Assembly: GCA_947504205.1 (NCBI GenBank)
Contig: CANNGL010000002.1
Location: forward strand, 434,001 to 498,000
Source of the DNA: an uncultured Litoreibacter sp.
GTDB taxonomy: Bacteria > Pseudomonadota > Alphaproteobacteria > Rhodobacterales > Rhodobacteraceae
Direction: 5' to 3'
Length of the DNA stretch: 64,000 nt
Below the pieces are notes generated by a model that made no database searches, was not told the origin of the DNA, and was given only the letters and a program-made list of their open reading frames with translations. Positions 53,869 to 63,400 of the stretch are shown here, piece after piece; positions within the stretch are counted from its first letter, which is position 1; the number at the start of each line of letters is the position of its first letter. The translations under genes were made by a program, and so were the position numbers.

Positions 53869-56800
53869 TTAGAACTTGGCGATGACGTTGATGAACGCTC
53901 CGCGATCATCAAAAGTCAGATCGGTCAGATCATCGGAGAACTTACCGAAGTTGTATCCAACGCCGAGTTTGTAATTGTTTCCCACGTGCCTGTACGCAGC
54001 ACCTAACAGCCCATATTCGGTCGTGCCCGCTTGCTCTGCTCTCAAGATACGCCCCTCGACCAGAATGTCCCATTTATGGGTGACGTGATAACGCGCATTC
54101 GCGACGATCAACCAGGCATCGTTTTCTGCAAATGGTGTCGTGGCATTTGGCGCACTCTCTGAGAACCGAGCGCCGATCTTACCGCCGAGAGTCCAGAACC
54201 TGTTGTAATCGTACGACGCGTCGAGCGACAGAACGTGGCTTTTCTGACGTGGTCCAGGTTCACTGGAGCCGTCTATCTCCTGTCCGTAGAGGTCGTGCAG
54301 ATAAGTGTATTTCGCCAACACGTTCAGGCGGTCGTTGTTAATCGGGCGATAGGCATAGCCAAGGGACAGCTCTGCATAGCGGCCATCGGGTATGGATGAA
54401 CCATCAGTATCCGAATAACTGCCGTCAAATGAGAAGAGCAGTCGCTGTTCTTCGTCGATTTTGTAACGGATAGTCGACGCAATCGCGATCGTGTCCGCAT
54501 CGCGAGGCGAGCCACTGATAAAACCACGATCCCTGCGGAACTCAAAGCGCGCCCGTGCAGAGGTTTGTTCGGTCTGGTAGCTCATACCAACAGACAGCGC
54601 CTTGCGATCAAAATCACCCGCAGGGTCATCAATCTGACCCATTTCGATGGATGCGGAATAGCTCAACACATCCGTCGGGGCGTAATCGACGCCATAGGTC
54701 GAAGTAAGCGAACGATGGACGCCAAATAGGTCATATGTGTTCTCTGCGTAAACATCGACACTGTTGGACAGCTTTCGTTTCCCGCCCGCTACGAATTGAC
54801 CGCGGTCGCGGCCCGCCAGCGTGACACCGTTGAATTCGCGCCCAGGATCAAGCGTATAGCCGAAATAGGCAGAACTGTTTTCGTCGTTCTCGTAGCTCAA
54901 CAGCGCAAGTGCGCCGACCCCTTGCGTCCCGTCGGAGATTTCGCCCTCGAAGCGCCAATTCGGGGCAAACTCGTAGTTGATACCCGCTCCGACACGGTTG
55001 TTCTTTGTCAAGCCACCGGATTGCGCAATGGTTCCTTGCGCAAAGACATACCATTCCAGCTTTTCGCTTTCGGTGATGGTCAGTTTCACCGCAACATCCG
55101 TACGTGACCCGGTATCGCTTGCGTCGCCGGGCTCCGCTTTATCGACATGTTCGATGCCGAAGTCCCAGAGATAGCGCTGCGACTGCCGCCAGCTCAGCTC
55201 AATGCCACCCTCGCGGGATTTCTTCCCGGCATCGTCTTTGAAGTCATCATAGTAGATTTTCCAACTCAGATCAGCGCGTGGTTCGTATTCAACGGCAAAA
55301 CCAAAAAGCTCTTCGTCATTGTTGGTTTGATAATCCAGCGTTGAGAAACCTGCGTCGCGACGCTCAGCATAGAAGCTTGCACGACCGTTGAGATCAGGGT
55401 TGATATCAGCGAATTCGACTTGACCACGTGCAAGATACGCCTCGCCTGTACCGCCAGCGGTGGCAGTGTTCGTGACGACCAAACCACCGTCGGAGGAGAA
55501 CGATGCTCCGAAACCCGGCCCCTCCGTACGGGCAAACTCCAACTCGAAGAAGGTGTTGTCCGTGATCTCGTACCGCAGATCGGCACCATAGGCAGTCTGA
55601 TCTGCCAAGCCTGTCTGCTCCACCATGCCAGTGAAGCCCAGACGAAGACTGTCTGTGGCCCAGATCTGAACACGCCCACCATATGCATATCCATCGATTG
55701 TCCCGGCGGTCGGCGTAAATTCATAGTTAACCGTGAGCGCGACGGTATTGTCGCCGAGCGGGTCCGTCACCACGGTGCCGCCACCGACAGAGCCAGTCAG
55801 AGGGCCGGTCAGTGTGACGACGCCTTGCAAATAGTTGATGTCGTAGTCCCGACCGTACACCAAGGTGCGTCGATCGATGATCCTATTTGTCGTGGGATCA
55901 CGCACCTCAACGGTGATGGTTTCCGAACCAATGGAGATATCCTGGCGCTGGAGGAAATAAACCGAACCACCAGTGCCGCGGAATACATCGCGGCCTGGCA
56001 AGTTGTCTGGCTGCGCGGCATAGACATCGACTTCAACTTTGGGCTCGCCCTTGGCCGTTTGACCTTGGCTGGCATAGTGCCCTTGCGCCCCGTAGAGGGT
56101 GCGTTCGTTGCGCAAGTAGTTCGAGCCACTTACGCGGCCCTTGTAATTCCCCCAAAGCGCGAAATTTCCATCTTTTTCAGCCTTAAGATAGAATTTTCCT
56201 GACGTTGGCGCATCTTCAACGATTGTCGAGTCATCACCGTAAACCGGATAAGCTTTGTCGCTATCGAGCCGCAGCAGCAAATGTCTTGGATCTTTCTTAT
56301 CAAGATTACGGAAAATCTCGCTGAGATCGTCCTCACCTGTGTCAGCGCTCGCTGTGATTTCCCAACCAGAACGGGTTTTCCCTTTAGTATAGAATGCGAG
56401 CCGTCCACGATCATAAGTGCTGTCTACCGGACCGCCAGCCGAGTCCTTACCGGCATCTTCTCGATAGCCAAATGTCAGGTCGATTGTTGCCACCGTGAAC
56501 CATTCAGAACTCGGTATCGTTACGCCACGCTGCAAATAGACGTTTTCGCCAGCGCCCGTGATTTGCACGTCAACGTCTTGGTCTCCGGGCGGCAAAATGC
56601 GCTGCACGACGAAGCTGCCATCTGGTGCTGGTACGATCCGCTCACCCAGTGTGTTTACGGTCGCGCCTTGCGCCACACCGGTCCCGTAAACGGTGACTGC
56701 GCCGCCCGAAACCGGGATGCGACGGATGGCAGTGCGGTCTGAACCTTCCTCGGCTTCCGGAATAAAGCCACGATCATCGCGGCTGTCCATCATCAGCGGT

Positions 56801-57426
56801 TCGGTTTCATCATAGCGTCCGCTGGAATCGTAGACGCGGTGTACCACGCCAAGTGTTTCGCCTTCAGGCAGAACCAGCGTCACGTCACCATTTGGAGGTA
56901 CTGCGATCGTTTGCAAGATGCGTGGGCCCGACCTGTTGCCGTAGTCAATCACGCGAATTTCGCCGCGCGAGAGGAAAGCCGGGTAGTTCGTGCGCGATCG
57001 CAGAGTAATTCGATCACCTGATTCATAGACACGGGGCTCGCCAACCGCTTCGACATCAAGCCGAGGGTCTGCACCGAGACCATCGAACTTGACCTGCACA
57101 TCTGCGTTGGAGAGCGCAATATCAGTTCTTCGCGTCAGGTCTTCTACTCGCTTGTCGCCAACAACAGGTTGCCCGTCAATCGAGATCAGAAACCCATCCC
57201 CGCCGACAGTCACATTGCCGCGGTCCAACTCGTTGTTCTCTCCCGATGGGACAACCACAACTTCATCGGTATTGCGCAGCTCACAATCCGCAGGCACCGC
57301 ATCGCCAGTAAATGAGCACTCATCGTTCGGCGCCCTCAGATCCGAGGTTTGCGCCTGAGCCGTCCAAGCAAAGGACAGCGCCAGAACAGAGGTTAGAAGA
57401 GCGGATTTTGGAAGTCTTTTCATCAT
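53869..57426 (-). CDS. Large outer-membrane beta-barrel protein
   Basis: An exported protein of 1185 residues. The signal peptide is clear (MMKRLPKSALL, hydrophobic core, cut after AQAQ about residue 26). Residues about 30-500 look like small beta domains, including one rich in PNGDVTLVLPEGE-type sequence. From about residue 540 the protein shows alternating aromatic/polar strands typical of a barrel, and it ends in a phenylalanine (NVIAKF). GGAGGAGGG precedes the ATG pair (57426/57423). It lies 14 bases downstream of the giant DUF11-repeat gene. I infer that it anchors or presents that protein at the cell surface. Confidence 0.75.
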   Translation of the reverse strand: MMKRLPKSALLTSVLALSFAWTAQAQTSDLRAPNDECSFTGDAVPADCELRNTDEVVVVPSGENNELDRGNVTVGGDGFLISIDGQPVVGDKRVEDLTRRTDIALSNADVQVKFDGLGADPRLDVEAVGEPRVYESGDRITLRSRTNYPAFLSRGEIRVIDYGNRSGPRILQTIAVPPNGDVTLVLPEGETLGVVHRVYDSSGRYDETEPLMMDSRDDRGFIPEAEEGSDRTAIRRIPVSGGAVTVYGTGVAQGATVNTLGERIVPAPDGSFVVQRILPPGDQDVDVQITGAGENVYLQRGVTIPSSEWFTVATIDLTFGYREDAGKDSAGGPVDSTYDRGRLAFYTKGKTRSGWEITASADTGEDDLSEIFRNLDKKDPRHLLLRLDSDKAYPVYGDDSTIVEDAPTSGKFYLKAEKDGNFALWGNYKGRVSGSNYLRNERTLYGAQGHYASQGQTAKGEPKVEVDVYAAQPDNLPGRDVFRGTGGSVYFLQRQDISIGSETITVEVRDPTTNRIIDRRTLVYGRDYDINYLQGVVTLTGPLTGSVGGGTVVTDPLGDNTVALTVNYEFTPTAGTIDGYAYGGRVQIWATDSLRLGFTGMVEQTGLADQTAYGADLRYEITDNTFFELEFARTEGPGFGASFSSDGGLVVTNTATAGGTGEAYLARGQVEFADINPDLNGRASFYAERRDAGFSTLDYQTNNDEELFGFAVEYEPRADLSWKIYYDDFKDDAGKKSREGGIELSWRQSQRYLWDFGIEHVDKAEPGDASDTGSRTDVAVKLTITESEKLEWYVFAQGTIAQSGGLTKNNRVGAGINYEFAPNWRFEGEISDGTQGVGALALLSYENDENSSAYFGYTLDPGREFNGVTLAGRDRGQFVAGGKRKLSNSVDVYAENTYDLFGVHRSLTSTYGVDYAPTDVLSYSASIEMGQIDDPAGDFDRKALSVGMSYQTEQTSARARFEFRRDRGFISGSPRDADTIAIASTIRYKIDEEQRLLFSFDGSYSDTDGSSIPDGRYAELSLGYAYRPINNDRLNVLAKYTYLHDLYGQEIDGSSEPGPRQKSHVLSLDASYDYNRFWTLGGKIGARFSESAPNATTPFAENDAWLIVANARYHVTHKWDILVEGRILRAEQAGTTEYGLLGAAYRHVGNNYKLGVGYNFGKFSDDLTDLTFDDRGAFINVIAKF

Positions 57427-57440
57427 AATACCCTCCTCCC

Positions 57441-60400
57441 TCACTGCACACGCTTAATGGTGCGTTCGACGTTTAGTTTATAGCGCCCTGCGCCGCGCCA
57501 GCGATCACGTATCAAAGCTTCAACGGCCTTCAACCGCGCCGTAGCGAGCTTGCGATCTTCGTCACGCAGAATGTAGCTGATACGCAGAACCGATGGTGTG
57601 GTGCGAATACGATCCAGCAAGCCCTCAACACCACGTTCCAAAGCCTCTGTGGGCTCGTTCGAATTTGCGACGAAAGCTGCTGCTGTCAGGTCGACATCGA
57701 CCACATTCGACAACGCAGCCCCAAAATTCAGCTTGGCGAATTTACCGGCGGTCACACGGATGACACGTGGATTCTCGGTGGTAACGCGATAGCCCGTCGG
57801 CAAGGTTCTTGTGTCCAGTTTCAGCGTGAAGTTTGAGCCGATATTCTCGGGCAGTTCCGCACACGGAACGTGATAGCGACCGTACTCGTCAGTCGTGATC
57901 AGATTACCGCGCAGTGTCGCAAGCCTGACACCCGGCAGGCCCGGTTCGCCTTCGTCTTGATAGCCATTTTGATTTTTGTCATCGAACACCTTGCCGATGA
58001 TATCCGCGCAATCGAACACGTGTTCAGGTTCGATGCGAACCACGGCTGTAGCGACGTTCGACAGCACATTGCCTGCCGCATCAGTCATGAAGGCTCGGTT
58101 GGTCAACTCGCCGTAGCTGCCATTCGCAACGACGCGTGCTGCCAAGGTAACGCGGACTGTCTGGGTTTGGGCGATGTTTGCGATCGGCCATTCCAGCCGC
58201 AAACCACTGACTACCGGCTCGGTTGCGACGCCATCAACAGCACCGGACCCCGGTGTGTAGAGCATGCCCGGTGGCAGGATGTCGACCAAATTAACATTTG
58301 TCAGCGCGTTTGAGGTGTTGTTAGCGAACTCGAGTGTGAAGTTCACTGTCTCACCAAACACGGCGCTGTCCCGGTCAGATGTTTTCGTGGCCGAGATATC
58401 GGGAATGCCCTGACAATTCTGCAAAGGCAGGTTGTTGTTGATAACAAACGGATCACCTGCCTCAAACTCGAAGCTCAGGAAGAAGGGATTGGCCCCCGCC
58501 GTGGAATCCGCCAGGCGACCGGTATTTCCGAATTCCGATGAGCCGATTGAGGCAATTGGCCCGGGCAATCGTGTGCTGACATCCAGAGTTCCAGAACTCA
58601 GACGTGTTGTGCTGGGCGAGCCAAGCGATGGATAGGTCGGCGTCAAAGTGTAGGTCCCCGGACGCGACACGAAGAAGACAAACTGACCATCGACAGAGCC
58701 GTCTTGTACGATAGTGATATTGTTTGACGTCCCAACACCTGTTTGCGTTCCAGCAGATCCGCTGACAGAGATTGTCCCACCCGGGAGAATACGGCCGTCA
58801 TCCTCGCAATAGAAATAGCCGGTCGGATCGAAGTCTTCGCGGTCACAGATGCCATCGCCATCGCGGTCATCGCCGGGGCCGCATCCTTCAAGACCATCTG
58901 GCAGTCCATCACCATCCGTGTCGGTAACCGCAACAACTGCCGTTCCTTGAACGGGCGTTGTCAGTTGGGTGGACGTCACATTGGCTACATTTGTGCCAGT
59001 CGCTCCCCCATTTTCGACGCTGTAGACGAGATCAATCTCGATAGTACCAATCTGACCTGGCGCAAGTGACGGGTTGCCCGTCAACAACGTCGCATTTGCA
59101 GCGCCGTCATAACCCGTATTGGCACCGCCGCCCGTAAAGCCTGCCACACGAACATCAAGCGCAAATGGCGGGTCAGTCAGAATATCAGCAGTTCCCGCAA
59201 AGGAGGCAAGGCTGTCGGTGACCTGATATCCGTCTTGCGTGATGTTCCCGGTATTTGTCACTGTCAGCGTAAACGTGGTCTGGAAGACCTGTGGGAACAA
59301 CGGCACAGGATCTGACGCGGTTTTCATCAACGTGTTCGCTGGTGCTGCTGTTATTGGCCCAAGTGTCGGATCATCAGTTGTATTACCATCGCCGTCATCA
59401 CCATCGTCGGACACATCTGAAACCACGCCACCAAGCGGCGAGGTGCCGGTCACAGTTGCAGAGTTCCGAATTCCACCGGCGTCAATATCCTCCTGCACGA
59501 GCGTGTAGGTAACGAGATACGTCGCTGTTTCAGTAACCAAAATATCACCTTCAACAGATCCAAGGGATCCATTTTGGAAGGTCACCGCATCGACACTTAA
59601 AGGCGTGCCATCAATCCGTTCCAGAGTGTCAGATACTGTGATGTTATCGAGGCTCACGTTACCCGTGTTGCGTGCTGCAATCGTGAATTCAACAACATCA
59701 CCGGCTACGCTACCCGATGTCGTAAAGGTCTTGACCACATCCAAGCCTGGCGTGGGCGAAATCACCAACTCGGTCACGTCATCATCTGGATTACCGTCAA
59801 ACGGATCGTCATCACTGGAGACATCCGTTACCGGATCACCTGAGGGATCCTCTCCGGTCACAGTTGCAGAGTTATTCAGGCCACCTGCATCCACATCGTC
59901 TTGTGTAAGCGTGTAGGAAACCCGCCATTGGATCGCCGCCCCTGCATTGAGATCAGTTGTTCCAGAAAGGTTCACTGGTGTAGGCGCGGGCGTAATCAAG
60001 GCGTTATCAGCGCGACGCAACTCGTCAGTAATCGTGACATTCGTGATGTCGACGTTGCCAGTATTGGTCGCCACGATCAGGAAGGTTACCACGTCTCCCG
60101 CCGCAGAGCCTGATGTCTCTACAGTTTTGACTGTTGTGATTTCGGGAGCAGACGTAATTTCGAAGATGGTCGGGTCATCAGCCGTATTGCCGTCACCATC
60201 ATCGCCATCGTCGGATACGTCGGACGTCGTGCCGCCGCCGGCTCCGGTTGCGGTCACGGAGACGGTGTTCTGCAAACCGCCAGAGTTGATATCGCTTTGC
60301 GTGATCGTGTGTTGCGCCTGATAAATCCACGTTTCGGTCACATCAAGCAGGTTGTCGCCATCGGTATCACCAGAAACCAGTGCGAAAGGCGCGTCCAGCG

Positions 60401-63400
60401 CAGACGGGAAGCCGTCCAGCCGCGTCATGGTGTCGGTAACGCCCGTCACAGTCAGAGAAACGTTGCCTGTATTCACGAGCTGAAGCTGATAGACCACGGG
60501 ATCGCCCAAGGCATCCGATGTGGAAATGGCAACTTTCGTTGCCTCAATTCCAGGCACGCGGGTCGGGCCAGGTGTGGTCAGCGTATCAGTGCCTGTCACT
60601 GAATTACCAAACGGGTCGGTCGCAGCGACGTTTACGGTATTCACCAGTTCACCCGCATCTATCATGTCCTGCGTCACAGTCAGCATGAACGAACATGTGA
60701 AGTCGTCCACCGCTCCCGGTGCCAGTGTGGAGATGGTGCAGGGGGCCGCCGGATCGAGAGCGTCATTGACGTTAATGTTGCTCAACGTCGTATTGCCGGT
60801 GTTTTCAACTCTGAAGCTGTAGGTCAGGTCTGTTCCGACAGGACCAAGGGTTGTTGGGTTGACGCTCTTCAGCACGGTCAACGAGGGTGCCGAGGCTGGA
60901 ACGCCCGTCGTCACGTTAGCCGTGACAGGTGTTACTGGCGTGCCTTGCGGCGTCAGGCCAGTGACGGTCGCTGTGTTTTGCAGTATTCCAGCGTCAATAT
61001 TATCCTGTGTAACAGTGTATGTTTCCGTGCAGTTCAGAGTAGCACCAATTGCCAGTGTAGGCGCTTGACAGACCAGTGCCGGGAGAAGCGGATCGCTGAT
61101 CTCGACCGTGTTGAGGGTCTGGTTACCGGTGTTTGTCGCAATGAGCGTGTAGGTCACAATAGATCCAACTGGACCTGCGGGGTTTGGCGCAGAAGATTTG
61201 CTCAAAGTAAGACCAGGTGTCAGGTCTGCCGTCACGGTTGCAGTCTGAGGTGCAGATACAACTGGTGTCGAAGACGGACCAAATGTGGTCGTCGCAAACG
61301 CCTCGTTGACCACCTCGCCAGCATCAAGGTCATCCTGAGTAACCGTGTAATTTGCTGTGCAAGTAAAGGTCTCGCCCGGGGTCAGGTCGGGATTGGTAGC
61401 CGGGACCGGCACAAAGCAATCAAAGGTACCAATCCTGTCATCGACCACCTGCACTACCGAAGCGAAGCTGCGGGTGCCATCATTCTCAATGACAAACGTA
61501 TAATTAATGATATCGCCAGGTGCTGCAAAAGTGGAGCTGGGAGCAGGTGTTTTGGTGATGCTCAGTGACGGTACGCCCGTTTCCGGAATCGTCTCCGAGA
61601 CGGTTGGACTGCTCGTAGTCCCGCTCACAGAGGACGCGAGGTTGGTCACTTCGCCAAGATCGACGTCATCGGATATGATCGTGTAGCTGCCGGTACAATT
61701 CAATGTACCTGTGGGAAGCAATCCGCCTGCTGGCAATGCATCACAGGTTACGCTTGGAATCCGGTTATCCGTGATTGTGATGGGATCCGTCAGCGTTGTG
61801 TTGCCGCTGTTGGTCACGACATAAGTGTAGTCGATAACAGCGCCGACGACAAAATCGCCGCTCGCAACTGTACCAGCAGATTTATCCACCGTCATCGCCG
61901 GGGTCTGGACGGCAGGCACCGTTATAGAATCATTGGGGCTGGTGGTTGTTCCATCGGTAGCGGACGCCACATTGGTCAGACTGCCCGCATCAAGATCAGG
62001 CTGCGTCACGGTATAACTGCCGGTGCAAAGAAGCGATGCGCCTGGTGCTATCGGCCCTGGCGCACACGTAATGGTGCCGCCTGCGTCGGTAATTAGCGGA
62101 TCAGTGATGCTGAATGGCCCGGCAAGCGTGACGTTGCCTGTATTTGCAACCTCGAACTCGAAGTTGATCGCCTGACCAAGCGTGTTGTAGCTGCTTGGGT
62201 CACCTGCGGCCAAACGCTTGTCAACGCTCAAGCCCGGAGCCGCCGGGACGAGCAGTTCAGTGGGATCATCCTGTGTATTGCCATCGCCATCATTGCCGTC
62301 ATCCGTGATATCGGACACAGGCGTTCCGACGGGCGGCGCACCTGTTACGGTTGCGGTATTGGAAATGCCGCCTGCATCAATATCGGCCTGTACCAATGTG
62401 TAGGACGCGCTATAGGTCGCAGTTTCGCCAGGCACCAGAACACCAGACGTCGAGCCTTGCGATGAAGATACGAAGCTTGGTCCAGATCCCAGGGTTAAGG
62501 GTGTGCCACCGATCCGGGTCAGGGTGTCGTTCACCCCCACACCGGTCAGCGTTACGTTGCCGTTGTTTGTTGCAGTGATCCGGAAGACGATGGTTTGGCC
62601 AACAACCGCGGTACCGGACGTTATCGTTTTCTCACCGATGATCGATGGGGTTGGAGCAATCGCAAACGGTGTCGGGCTGTCGTCGCCGCCGGGTTGTCCG
62701 TTCCCTGACAGATCCTCTGTCGGCGTGCCGTCTGGCGCATTTGCCTGCGCAAGAACGGAGTTGGATATCCCGCCAGCATCCACATCAGCCTGCGTCAGTG
62801 TATAGGATACGGTGTAGGTCCAGATTTCACCGACTTCCATCTGACCGGCGACCCCCGCATCTCCGCCGGTAAATGCCGGAGTGGGTGCAGGCGTGATCAA
62901 AGTGCCGTCTGTTCGGCGCAGTGTATCGGTCAGAACCGGCGCGGTCAGAGTGACGTTGCCATCATTTTCGACGGAAATGTCGAAGCTGACAGTGCTGCCC
63001 GCAACCGTGCCCGTTGAGCCGGATACAGATTTCAGCGCTGTCAAAGAAGGTGCCGGAGCCACCGGAGGAACCGTGACGGTCGTCGTGCTGGTTGGCGGTG
63101 TTGTTCCGGTTGGCGGTGTCGCTGTAACGGTCGCAGTATTGGACAACACTGTGCCAGTGTCCACGTCCTGCTGGGTCACGGTATAGCTAGAGGTGAAGCT
63201 GACAATATCGCCAGGAGCCAGAGTGTCCCAAACTCCGTTGGCACCACCATCACTTGAATCGTTCGCCACTCCGTTGTCAGCGACCAGAGCGTCGCCTGCA
63301 ATGGTAAGGGCGGCAGTGCCGGACGCGCTTGTGTGGTCGTCGCCAACCGTGACGGCCGTCAGGGTCACATTGCCAGTGTTTTCGACTTGATAGGTGTAAG

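Noticed and set aside
60945-61568. Plus-strand open frame of 207 codons opposite the DUF11 array
   Set aside because: It is antisense to the repeat protein, Cys/Arg-rich as expected for a shadow frame, and has no start signal.
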